From assembly GCA_023270185.1 (NCBI GenBank), contig JAGLCY010000085.1:1-45881 (forward strand): a stretch of DNA of 45,881 bases, in the 5' to 3' direction. This DNA is from Candidatus Krumholzibacteriia bacterium (GTDB lineage: Bacteria; Krumholzibacteriota; Krumholzibacteriia; LZORAL124-64-63). The number at the start of each line of letters is the position of its first letter. Position 1 is the stretch's first letter. Under the pieces are notes generated by a model. The model had not been told where the DNA came from. It made no database searches and was given only the letters and a program-made list of their open reading frames with translations. Of this stretch, positions 25,901 to 32,483 are shown piece after piece. The position numbers were made by a program, and so were the translations under genes.

Positions 25901-26855
25901 CCGAAAGGGTCACGGCCTGTCCGTCATACGGCGCGGCGGGGTCGATGCCCCCCGCGGTGGCGATGGGAGCAGTGGGATAAGGCGGAATATGGATCGCGGG
26001 CGGTTCGTGCCCAACGACCTCGGGGAACGTCGTGGCCAGGTTTTCACTGGTCTCGTCGTGACCACCTATGCCATTGCCGCCGGTGAGGGTTTCGGTGCCT
26101 TCGTCGGTGTTGATCCGGCGCAGAGAGCTGCCGGCGACCGGACCGGTCGCGGCAGCGGCTTCCTGGGAAGCCACCGCGGTGTCCGCCTTATAGGATCCAC
26201 CGCCGATGGAAATCCCGGTCTTGTCGATGCGCACGTTATTGTCGGCGCCCCACATGACGTAATCCAGATCCTGGACGAGATCGGTGGCCCCGTCCCAGGA
26301 GTAGAGAATCAGGCTGGCCGCGGTTGCGGAAAGAGCCGGCGCGTTGCCCGCGCCGCCAAGACCGGCGTTGATCGACTCTTGATATGCTTCCAACATTTCC
26401 GGCACGCCATCAGGTTCCGCACCATCCTCGAACAGTTCGAAGTCGGGATTGTTGCCATAGGCCGCCAGATACTCGGCGCTGCCGTTCAAGGCGATGGCGA
26501 TGCTTCCTGAGGCCGGCAATACGAAACCGGCGGGGAACCTGGCGTGGAAGCCACCGGCGGTCCCACCACCGGGGTTGGCCGAGGCCGGATCCAGCAGGGC
26601 GATGTTGTAGTAGTAGGTCGCCGGAGCGGCCGCGCCGTTGGTGAGATAGACGTTATCCATGGGGATGGGTGACCCCGTGGGATTTTCGATCTCGATGAAC
26701 GGGCTGCTTCCGGTAGCGGTCTGGACCACGACTTCGCTGATGATCAGATGGTCAGCCGTAGCGGCGAAGGCCGACGTGGCGATGACACCCACCGCCAGCA
26801 AAGACAAGATCAACCACCTGAAAGCCCGGGATGATTCCCTACGAAAACTGGACAT
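22941..26855 (-). CDS. Large secreted protein with four lamin-tail domains and a FlgD-Ig-like tail
   Basis: A 1304-residue exported protein. The signal peptide spans residues 1-32 (FRWLILSLLAVGVIATSAFA). Four lamin-tail-domain units follow, each opening like KLLLTEVCT..QEFIEIYNPGT..VDLSDYYLTDA, with a conserved middle (FHARFPAGF, DTIVIAV, NPDLELFEDG, SNSIVGE) and ending SYHRTDATEG-QTPTGSNGVDGRDETSENF. Unit 1 is diverged and followed by an Ig-like spacer (PYDGQAVTLSVTLADQ). Units 2-4 are nearly periodic. The last 110 residues (RVRVFDLEGRLVVTL, IYWDGRDSLYERVKGGMYVVHL) form a FlgD-Ig/type-IX-like sorting tail. I chose ATG 26855 with AGGGAG upstream; ATG 26933 would put 26 odd residues before the signal peptide. 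It is the first operon gene. Lamin-tail domains often accompany secreted nucleases and phosphoesterases, so a surface scaffold role is likely. Confidence 0.88.
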   Translation of the reverse strand: MSSFRRESSRAFRWLILSLLAVGVIATSAFAATADHLIISEVVVQTATGSSPFIEIENPTGSPIPMDNVYLTNGAAAPATYYYNIALLDPASANPGGGTAGGFHARFPAGFVLPASGSIAIALNGSAEYLAAYGNNPDFELFEDGAEPDGVPEMLEAYQESINAGLGGAGNAPALSATAASLILYSWDGATDLVQDLDYVMWGADNNVRIDKTGISIGGGSYKADTAVASQEAAAATGPVAGSSLRRINTDEGTETLTGGNGIGGHDETSENLATTFPEVVGHEPPAIHIPPYPTAPIATAGGIDPAAPYDGQAVTLSVTLADQDEVEETVFHYTVDGGADLTLGGNTDGSGVWTATVPAQAEGAVVAWWCEGTNTESMSVVYPAGSPNFAASWTVAQDPDPGTGPGKLLLTEVSTTGTDQEFVEIYNPGTVEVDLSDYYLTDANYSSGNQYYYRIAEGNPSQTTIGGGAFYDFHARFPAGFTIAGGDTIVVTVAGSDVFFAAFGFNPDLELFEDGAASDAVPDMRWVFGDEGSNSIVGETVPTLSNTAETVILYHFVTGEDKVIDIDVFAWKDPSSTTTSHFFNKTGVTVGSHSYLPEKGTNINDAFGSENAFGNSYHRTDATEGGQTPTGSNGVGGRDETSENFNNTFAMMPYDPSAPGGGGPALDPDKLLITEVCTKDVGAEFIEILNPGTAAVDMGSYYLTDAVNTPASQFYWRIAEGSPSAATVGGGADGDFHAKFPDGFSLAAGDTIVIAVGGSTAFNAAYGFMPDLKLFENDSDDDNVPSMDFIFGDGSNNSIIGATSTPALSPAAETVVLYSWKAGEDRVVDIDVFFWKDALSADTSFLFSKTGVTVGSHSYLDETATTAQTPFNSETDPGMSYHRTDANEGTQTPTGSNGVDGRDETSENFDGTFQMAAADPAQPAPPPVGGDAVKLLLTEICTLGSDQEFIEIHNPGTVPVDLSDYYLTDANHSPNSQYYYNIGLGNPSQSTVGGGAFSDFHARFPDGYSIAAGDTIVIAVPGSSVFFGEFGFNPDLELYEDGGGPDGVPDMRWIFGNASSNSIVGESSPTLTNSAETIILYHFVEGEDKVTDIDVFVWKDPDESTTSSIFFNKTGKKIGSHSYLPENGTNSGDAFNKQNDFGNSYQRINGSEGDQTPTGSNGVDGRDETSEKFNTTFEMKPYSPSMPAGGDQGSETVIQLRVPARTFLPGEGEEFPIAFISNPRSISETRVRVFDLEGRLVVTLFDSRFDGNPPNLIYWDGRDSLYERVKGGMYVVHLSSVDIKTGKQENETAPVVVATRLSN
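23264..25634 (-). repeat. Three tandem lamin-tail repeat units in the coding sequence
   Basis: Units run at 25634-24846 (263 codons), 24845-24054 (264 codons) and 24053-23264. Each begins with the KLL-TEV/C segment and ends with the QTPTGSNGV-GRDETSE segment. A more diverged fourth unit precedes them at about 26760-26010, separated by an Ig-like spacer. The near-equal period points to tandem duplication of a whole domain. Confidence 0.88.
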
Positions 26856-27027
26856 CGAGGCGCTCCCTTCAAGGGATCCGGAGAGAGAGGTTTTTGGTTT
26901 GGAGACGGACCATAACTTGCGCGAGGTTTGCATTCAAGCCCTAGTTATAAAGAAAACAACTATGAAAATGAGTATTAAAAATAAATGAAAAAAGCATTAA
27001 ATCAGTGGGGTTTAAACAATCAATGAT

Positions 27028-27492
27028 TTATGCGGAAGATTCGCCGGCCTTGGAAAACGCGGCCCCCAGAGCATCGGAAGTCTCGGCTTCGCGCAGGCCC
27101 TGAAGAAAGGAACCCTGCCGGACCAGGCGAGCCAGGCGGGCCAGGACTCGAAGCATCTGACGGGGATCGCCATCCGGGCCGACCAGCAGGATAACGATGT
27201 CCACCGGTTGGCCATCTTCCGAGGGAATATCCACCGGATCAGCCAGGGTGGCCACCGCGATGCGGACTTCGCTCACCCCTGTGAACCGCGCGTGGGGAAT
27301 TACCAGGCCGCCGCCGATGGCGGTGCTGCCCTCGGTCTCCCGACGCATCACCTCCCGTACCAGATCCTTCGCCGGACCGACGTTACCGTCGTCCACGAAC
27401 TGGTCCACAAGGCGGGTAACCGCCTCGGAGACACTGTCGCAATCCAGCTTGGGCAAAAATCCGCCGGGGGTCGTGTAATCCATTAATTTCAT
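27028..27492 (-). CDS. Second PTS EIIA(Ntr)/fructose-type domain protein
   Basis: A 154-residue EIIA domain. The phosphorylatable His is in GGGLVIPHARFTGV near residue 77. The preceding EGSTAIGGG matches the PtsN signature, and VDIVILLVGPDGDPRQMLRVLARLARLV is the conserved helix region. It is likely a phosphorelay regulator, since no EIIB/C is present. I chose ATG 27492 (MKLMDYTTP). An ATG at 27531 lies in the loop of a strong hairpin (27513-27546) and its residues are unlike the family. No clear ribosome site is seen. It is the last gene of the STAS-NUDIX-Mrp operon; the AT-rich 94 bases after it hold the likely promoter of the 26855 operon. Confidence 0.88.
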   Translation of the reverse strand: MKLMDYTTPGGFLPKLDCDSVSEAVTRLVDQFVDDGNVGPAKDLVREVMRRETEGSTAIGGGLVIPHARFTGVSEVRIAVATLADPVDIPSEDGQPVDIVILLVGPDGDPRQMLRVLARLARLVRQGSFLQGLREAETSDALGAAFSKAGESSA

Positions 27493-27512
27493 GGAGCGAA
27501 GGTAATGGAACA

Positions 27513-27546
27513 GCGGCCCGGTGTCCAGCATATGGACCCGGGCCGC
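27513..27546 (-). terminator. Strong hairpin between mrp and the EIIA gene, no U-run
   Basis: GCGGCCCGG pairs with CCGGGCCGC and GTCCA with TGGAC (14 pairs, one bulged base, loop of five). It begins 20 bases past the mrp stop. It lacks a T run, so it may be a pause, a processing or stability element, or a partial terminator lowering expression of the EIIA gene. Confidence 0.5.
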
Positions 27547-27565
27547 TCAGTCTTCAAGTGGATCA

Positions 27566-28645
27566 TTACTCGACAGTCGCGGCCAGCTCCGACACCTTGC
27601 CGGCCAGCTGCAGAAAAGCCTCCCGCGCCGTGCTGCCTTCGACCAGGGCCGCCGGTTTGCCGGTGTCGCCACCCTTCCTGATGCTCGCGTCGATGGGAAT
27701 CTCCGCCAGCAGGGGAAGACCGTACTGCTCAGCAACCTGGGCACCGCCACCGCGACCGAAGATATCGTACTTCTTGTCACTTTCCGGGCACACGAAATAG
27801 CTCATGTTCTCCACGATGCCCAGCACCGGAACCTGGGTCTCCCTGAACATCACGATGCCCCGCCGCACATCGGTCAACGCCACCTCCTGGGGTGTCGTGA
27901 CCATGACCACGCCGGACAGGGGAACCTGCTGGATGAGAGTCAACTGGGCATCTCCGGTTCCAGGCGGCAGATCCACGATCAGGTATTCGAGATCAGTCCA
28001 CTGAACGTCCTTCAGGAACTGCTTGACGGCGGAAAAAACCAGCGGACCACGCCAGATCACCGGCTGTTCGGGCGGCAAAAGAAGCCCCATGCTGATGACC
28101 TGCATGCCGTGGGAAATGACAGGGTGGATCTTCTTGTCTTCGGTAACTTCCGGCCCTTCCGAAAGACCCAGCATGGTGGGCACGCTCGGCCCGTAAACAT
28201 CGGCGTCGAGCAGACCGACCTTATGCCCCCGGGCGGACAGGGCCAGGGCCAGGTTCACCGCCACGGAGGATTTCCCTACGCCGCCCTTGGCGCTCGCCAC
28301 GGCCACGATCTTTTCCACTCCCGGCAACTTCTTGCGGTCGGCAAACGGATCGGGCGACTGCCCGTGAGGCCCGGTGGGAGCGGCTTTCGGCTGGGACCGG
28401 TCATCCACCGGCACCTGCACCGAAAGAACCCCCGGCAGCCCGGAAACAGCCTGGATCACACTTTCCCGCACCGCGGCAATGGTCTCGTCCTTCTCACTGG
28501 TCTTGACGATGGTCACGACAACCTCGCCGCCGGTGACCTTGATTTCCCCGATCAGGTTGATCGACACCACGTCCACTCGTGTGCCGGGTACCTTGACGTC
28601 CTTGAGGGCCGTCATGACGATTTCAGGATTGAGATTGTGACTCAT
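27566..28645 (-). CDS. mrp: Mrp/NBP35-family iron-sulfur carrier ATPase
   Basis: A 359-residue cytoplasmic ATPase thought to carry Fe-S clusters. An N-terminal DUF59/MIP18-like domain (about 1-75: MTALKDVKVPGTRVDVVS, GEVVVTIVKTSEKD) is followed by a linker and the P-loop domain. The deviant Walker A is SAKGGVGKSSVAVNLA, switch I LLDADVYGPSVP, and Walker B LIVDLPPGTGDAQL. The cluster-binding region reads SYFVCPESDKKYDIFG: the first Cys of the usual CxxC is kept, the second is Ser, a variant I also associate with other CP-D/E-type Mrp proteins. Start: ATG 28645 with AAGGAG. It lies 61 bases after the NUDIX gene. Confidence 0.93.
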   Translation of the reverse strand: MSHNLNPEIVMTALKDVKVPGTRVDVVSINLIGEIKVTGGEVVVTIVKTSEKDETIAAVRESVIQAVSGLPGVLSVQVPVDDRSQPKAAPTGPHGQSPDPFADRKKLPGVEKIVAVASAKGGVGKSSVAVNLALALSARGHKVGLLDADVYGPSVPTMLGLSEGPEVTEDKKIHPVISHGMQVISMGLLLPPEQPVIWRGPLVFSAVKQFLKDVQWTDLEYLIVDLPPGTGDAQLTLIQQVPLSGVVMVTTPQEVALTDVRRGIVMFRETQVPVLGIVENMSYFVCPESDKKYDIFGRGGGAQVAEQYGLPLLAEIPIDASIRKGGDTGKPAALVEGSTAREAFLQLAGKVSELAATVE

Positions 28646-28706
28646 TTTCAACTCCTTGCGTGCGGAACCATTCAGCGCCGGAAGCAGGTCCGGCATTTAT
28701 TGTCGT

Positions 28707-29198
28707 TCAGGATCTTTTAATTGTGTCGAGCACCCGTCCGAGAATGTGGGCATGGTCAAAAGCCAGATCAGGCAACCGCTTCACGGGGAACCAGTCGGCG
28801 CTGGCGGCGTCGTCACCTCCACGGACAACAGGGGCCTCTCCGATGAGAACCGCGACATAGACCACCGACACCGTATGTCCGCGAGGGTCCCGCCCGGGAT
28901 TGCCGAAGGTCCGAAACTGGCGAAAGGGAAGACCGGTCAGTCCCGTTTCCTCCTCTATCTCCCGGTGGATCGCGTCTTCGATGTCCTCACCGTAATCCAC
29001 GAACCCGCCGGGCAGGGCGTGCCGCCCTTTGAAGGGATCCCGGCCCCGTTCGATCAGCAGCACCGCAAAATGATCCCCCAGCACTCCCTCGGCCTGCCGT
29101 AACAGCACCACGCCGTCGACCGTCAGGGCGGGATTGCGGAAGTGCTCCACGACATCCTTTTCGCCTTCGGTCGGTTGCGATGTATGCTCGGTCGCCAA
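28707..29198 (-). CDS. NUDIX hydrolase, ADP-ribose pyrophosphatase-like
   Basis: A 163-residue protein with a full NUDIX box, GGFVDYGEDIEDAIHREIEEETGL (near residues 63-86), binding Mg2+ and cleaving a nucleoside diphosphate linked to another group. LPGGFVDYGE with downstream RTFGNPGRDPRGHTVSVVYVA resembles ADP-ribose or NrtR-type hydrolases, so ADP-ribose is a reasonable but unproven substrate. The start is TTG 29198, three bases after the STAS stop, with AGGTG overlapping the end of that gene. C-terminal helix ADWFPVKRLPDLAFDHAHIL is typical. Confidence 0.9.
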   Translation of the reverse strand: MATEHTSQPTEGEKDVVEHFRNPALTVDGVVLLRQAEGVLGDHFAVLLIERGRDPFKGRHALPGGFVDYGEDIEDAIHREIEEETGLTGLPFRQFRTFGNPGRDPRGHTVSVVYVAVLIGEAPVVRGGDDAASADWFPVKRLPDLAFDHAHILGRVLDTIKRS

Positions 29199-29201
29199 GA
29201 A

Positions 29202-29546
29202 TTACACCTGATCGAAAGAAGCCAGAGCCTCTTCACATTTTTCGAAAGTCTCGAAGACAAGTTTCAACTGGGTGACGTTCAGGATATTATCGATCCGGTC
29301 GCTGACCTGGCAGATCTTCAACTGGCCGCCGTTTTTTTTCAGCGTGTGATAGGCCGAAACCAGGATGCCCAGCCCCGTCGAATTCACCCAGTTGACCTTG
29401 TGCATGTCCAACAGGATGTCCACGTATCCATCACTGATCAGTGTCTTGATTTCCGACTGGAATTTATCGTGATCCGGACCGCCCATGATCTTGCCGGACA
29501 GGTTCAGGACCATGACATCGCCCTTGAGATTCTGACTGATATTCAA
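29202..29546 (-). CDS. STAS-domain protein, anti-sigma-factor antagonist type
   Basis: A 114-residue SpoIIAA-like STAS domain. VMVLNLSGKIMGG opens the sheet. The conserved loop VNWVNSTGLGILVSAY holds the Ser that partner kinases phosphorylate (Ser near residue 56). In this family the unphosphorylated form binds an anti-sigma factor or other partner. No anti-sigma kinase or phosphatase is adjacent, so the partner must be elsewhere. The start is TTG with a GGAGGAGGG site. It heads a minus operon (STAS, NUDIX, Mrp, EIIA) and is divergent from the Memo/AMMECR1 gene across 121 bases. Confidence 0.9.
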   Translation of the reverse strand: MNISQNLKGDVMVLNLSGKIMGGPDHDKFQSEIKTLISDGYVDILLDMHKVNWVNSTGLGILVSAYHTLKKNGGQLKICQVSDRIDNILNVTQLKLVFETFEKCEEALASFDQV

Positions 29547-29667
29547 CTCGCCCTCCTCCTCGATAGTGGGTGTTATTCATGTACTGTTATATGATAAAGT
29601 CCAAATCCAAGGTTTCCAACCCGGATTATCACTTCCGGGCACAAATTCCTCTCGAGGAGGAATCATA

Positions 29668-31086
29668 ATGAGCACGATACGACAACCTGTCCTCAGTGGA
29701 TCCTGGTACCCGGCCGATCCGACGGATCTGGCCGCGGCGGCCGACGGATACCTGTCCGGAGCCGACCTCTCGATCCGACCGGCCGGACGCCCTCTGGTGG
29801 CCGTGGTCCCCCACGCGGGTTATGTCTACAGCGGTTCCACGGCGGGCAAGTTGCTGGGCTTGCTGCGGGAAAGCCCGCCCCGACGCATCATCCTGCTGGC
29901 CCCAAATCACCGGGTTGCCCTGGACCGGATTGCCCTGAGCGGCGCCTGGGCCTTCGCCACCCCCTTGGGAACCGTCGGGGTCGATCAAGCAGCTGTGGAG
30001 CAACTAGCTGAAAACATATCATTTACGACCAACGACCGAGCTCACGCCAAGGAACATGCCATCGAGATCCAGTTGCCCCTGATTCAGCGGACCTGGCCTG
30101 ATGCCGTGCCCCTGATCGTCCCCTTGCTGGTGCCCGCCCTGTCGAATGACCAACGCCGGGAGGCCGCGGCAGCCCTGGCCAAACTGGCCACCGAGGACAC
30201 CCTTTTCCTGGTTTCCACTGATTTCACCCACTATGGAGCCTCCTACGGCTATGTTCCGTTCACCGAAAACCTTCCGACCGCCCTGGAGGAACTGGATTCA
30301 GGGGCCATCCTGAGAATCCTGGCCGCCGATGCGGCGGGCCTGCTCGAATACGGCCGCTCGACCGGAATAACCATGTGTGGATTGGAAGCGACGGCTGTGA
30401 CCCTGGGTCAGGACCTTCCCGAGGGGTATGAAGGCGCCTTGATCGACTACACTCGCAGTGGCGACCGTGATGGTGACTATTCGCTTTCGGTGAGTTATGC
30501 CTCCATTCTGCTGTGTTCAGGGCCCGAGGGGCGGCTCAATGACAAAGAAAAACAGTTCCTGAAGGGCGTTGCCCGGCAGTCCGTGGAAGCCGCGGTAAAA
30601 AATCAATCAGTTAAAGATTCCCTTACCCTGGCCACAGAGGCGGGGATAGATCTCTCGGCGAGTCTGGTCTCCCACCGGGGAGCCTTTGTCACCTTGACCA
30701 TCGCCGGCCAGCTGCGGGGTTGCATCGGCTACATCGAGGGTATTAAGCCCCTTGTGGACGCCGTGGCGGAAAACGGCCGCAGTGCCGCCGTAGGAGATCC
30801 CCGCTTCAACCCGGTGGCTGTCGACGAGCTTGCCCGCCTTGAAATCGAGGTTTCGGCCCTGACCCCTCTGGTTCCCATCGCCGGGCCAGGGGAAATCGTC
30901 ATCGGGCGCCATGGCGTGGTGCTGGCCAAAGGAGGTCGGCGGGCTGTGTTTTTGCCCCAAGTGGCGACCGAACAGGACTGGGATCGTGACACCATGCTGA
31001 CCCATCTGGCCCTCAAGGCGGGTCTGGATCCGGACGGCTGGCGAGAGGGCGCCGAATTTCTGGTTTTCGAGGCAGACGTTTTCTAG
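29668..31086 (+). CDS. Fused AmmeMemoRadiSam protein: Memo (B) plus AMMECR1 (A) domains
   Basis: A 472-residue fusion. Residues 1-285 are a Memo-family domain, related to extradiol dioxygenases: RQPVLSGSWYPADP, VVPHAGYVYSG, LLAPNHR, KEHAIEIQLPLIQ, VSTDFTHYG and GLEATAV. Residues about 300-472 are AMMECR1: SLVSHRGAFVTL, LRGCIGYIEGIKPL, DPRFNPVAVDEL and FLPQVATEQDWD. In the named AmmeMemoRadiSam system these two domains occur with a radical SAM protein; the reaction is unknown. No radical SAM gene is next to it here. Start: ATG 29668 with GAGGAGG at 29654-29660, seven bases upstream. It is followed by a weak terminator at 31097 and then the sphingolipid-type cluster. Confidence 0.92.
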   Translation: MSTIRQPVLSGSWYPADPTDLAAAADGYLSGADLSIRPAGRPLVAVVPHAGYVYSGSTAGKLLGLLRESPPRRIILLAPNHRVALDRIALSGAWAFATPLGTVGVDQAAVEQLAENISFTTNDRAHAKEHAIEIQLPLIQRTWPDAVPLIVPLLVPALSNDQRREAAAALAKLATEDTLFLVSTDFTHYGASYGYVPFTENLPTALEELDSGAILRILAADAAGLLEYGRSTGITMCGLEATAVTLGQDLPEGYEGALIDYTRSGDRDGDYSLSVSYASILLCSGPEGRLNDKEKQFLKGVARQSVEAAVKNQSVKDSLTLATEAGIDLSASLVSHRGAFVTLTIAGQLRGCIGYIEGIKPLVDAVAENGRSAAVGDPRFNPVAVDELARLEIEVSALTPLVPIAGPGEIVIGRHGVVLAKGGRRAVFLPQVATEQDWDRDTMLTHLALKAGLDPDGWREGAEFLVFEADVF

Positions 31087-31096
31087 TTGTCGGATT

Positions 31097-31117
31097 CCCG
31101 TTAACGGGCTATTTTTT
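31097..31117 (+). terminator. Weak intrinsic terminator after the Memo/AMMECR1 gene
   Basis: CCCGTTAACGGG (perfect 12-base palindrome, four-pair stem, TTAA loop) is followed after three bases by six T. The short stem makes it a modest terminator. Confidence 0.45.
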
Positions 31118-31207
31118 GGGATCGTAAAACCTGACGGCGGAGTGTGCGTATATCCTCTCCCTCTGGGTTGAATGGCCGATTCATTTCCAGAATCAAAGAC
31201 GGTGACC

Positions 31208-32392
31208 ATGGGTCTTCTCGACAAAATCAATAAATTCCGGATCGCCAAGGACATGATGGAGGCCGATCTCTACAACTATTTCCGGGTCATCGAATCCGCC
31301 CAGGAGAATACTGTCCGGTACAAGGGCAAGGAAATCATCATGCTGGGCAGCAACAACTATCTGGGGCTGACCAACCACCCCCTGGTCAAGGAGGCTGCCC
31401 AGGCGGCCATCACCAAGTACGGCACCGGTTGCACGGGATCCCGTTTCCTGAATGGAACCCTGGATATCCACATCGAACTCGAGGAAAAACTGGCCGCTCT
31501 GGTGGGCAAGGAAAAGGCCCTGGTTTTTTCGACGGGATTCATGGTCAACCAGGGTGTTCTCAGTTCCCTGGCCGGTCGCAAGGAAACGATCATCGTCGAC
31601 CGGACCGATCACGCCTCGATCATCGACGGTGCCCGTCTGTCCTTCGCCGATGTACGGAAATATCGCCACAACGACATGGAAAACCTGGAGCTGGTTCTCA
31701 AGAGCGAGAAAGACACCAACAAGCTGATCATCGTGGATGGCGTCTTCTCCATGGAAGGCGACATCGCCAAGCTTCCCGAGATCGTGAAACTGGCCGCGCA
31801 ATACGATTCGGTGATCATGGTGGATGACGCCCATGGCGTCGGAGTGCTCGGCGATCAGGGCCGGGGCACCTGCAACCATTTCGGACTCACTGATCAGGTC
31901 GATCTGATCATGGGTACCTTCAGCAAATCCCTGGCATCAGTAGGCGGGTTCGTCGCCGGCGACGCCGACGTCATCCATTTCATCCAGCACATGGCCCGCG
32001 CCCTGATGTTCTCCGCCAGCATGCCACCCGCCTCGGTGGCCTCCGTATCGGCAGCCATCGATGTGATGCTCGAGGAGGAATGGCGCCACAAGGCTTTGTG
32101 GCACAACAATGATCTCATGCGTGAACGTCTGGACGACGCCGGCTTCAACACCGGCCCGAGTGAGACCCCCATAATCCCCGCCGTGGTCGGGGAAGATATG
32201 GCGGCTTTCAAAATGTGCCGGCGTCTGATCGACGAGGGTGTTTTCGTCAATCCCGTCATCAGCCCCGCCGTCGAACCCGGCAACGCCCTGATCCGCCTGA
32301 GCCTGATGGCGACTCACACCGAGGACGAAATCAACCAGGCCATGGACAGCATGATAAAGGTGGGCAAGGAACTGGAACTGATTCCCAGTTAA
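31208..32392 (+). CDS. spt: Alpha-oxoamine synthase, serine palmitoyltransferase-like
   Basis: A 394-residue PLP enzyme condensing an amino acid with an acyl thioester with loss of CO2. GSNNYLGLTNHP, GTGCTGSRFLNGT, DHASIIDGARLS (stacking His135), VDDAHGVGVLGDQGRG (Asp207) and GTFSKSLASVGG (PLP Lys240) are family hallmarks. Serine palmitoyltransferase, KBL and BioF share them. The N-terminus MGLLDKINKF..LYNYFRVIESAQ resembles bacterial serine palmitoyltransferases, and the next three genes fit ceramide synthesis, so 3-ketosphinganine synthesis is my reading. No acyl carrier protein gene is adjacent. I chose ATG 31208, where relatives begin; ATG 31172 adds 12 residues. Neither has a strong ribosome site. 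Confidence 0.82.
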   Translation: MGLLDKINKFRIAKDMMEADLYNYFRVIESAQENTVRYKGKEIIMLGSNNYLGLTNHPLVKEAAQAAITKYGTGCTGSRFLNGTLDIHIELEEKLAALVGKEKALVFSTGFMVNQGVLSSLAGRKETIIVDRTDHASIIDGARLSFADVRKYRHNDMENLELVLKSEKDTNKLIIVDGVFSMEGDIAKLPEIVKLAAQYDSVIMVDDAHGVGVLGDQGRGTCNHFGLTDQVDLIMGTFSKSLASVGGFVAGDADVIHFIQHMARALMFSASMPPASVASVSAAIDVMLEEEWRHKALWHNNDLMRERLDDAGFNTGPSETPIIPAVVGEDMAAFKMCRRLIDEGVFVNPVISPAVEPGNALIRLSLMATHTEDEINQAMDSMIKVGKELELIPS

Positions 32393-32420
32393 TCCGGGGT
32401 TATGCCGAACCCGATTTTCG

Positions 32421-32464
32421 ACCCGGGAAGTTCTCGAATTCGTTCCAGGACCTCCCGGGTTTTT
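32421..32464 (+). terminator. Terminator/attenuator inside the ceramide-type operon
   Basis: ACCCGGGA (32421-32428) pairs with TCCCGGGT (32453-32460). After one mismatch an inner GTTCT/AGGAC stem continues. TTTT follows at 32461-32464. It lies 28 bases after the spt-like stop and only 19 bases before the next ATG, so read-through must be partial if one promoter serves all four genes. Confidence 0.7.
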
Positions 32465-32483
32465 ATCGATAAGGGAGAATGCG

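Noticed and set aside
23922-26510. 862-codon open frame antisense to the lamin-tail gene
   Set aside because: Low-complexity translation with no recognisable domain, no ribosome site, and a repeat pattern mirroring the sense gene; an effect of codon bias in GC-rich DNA.
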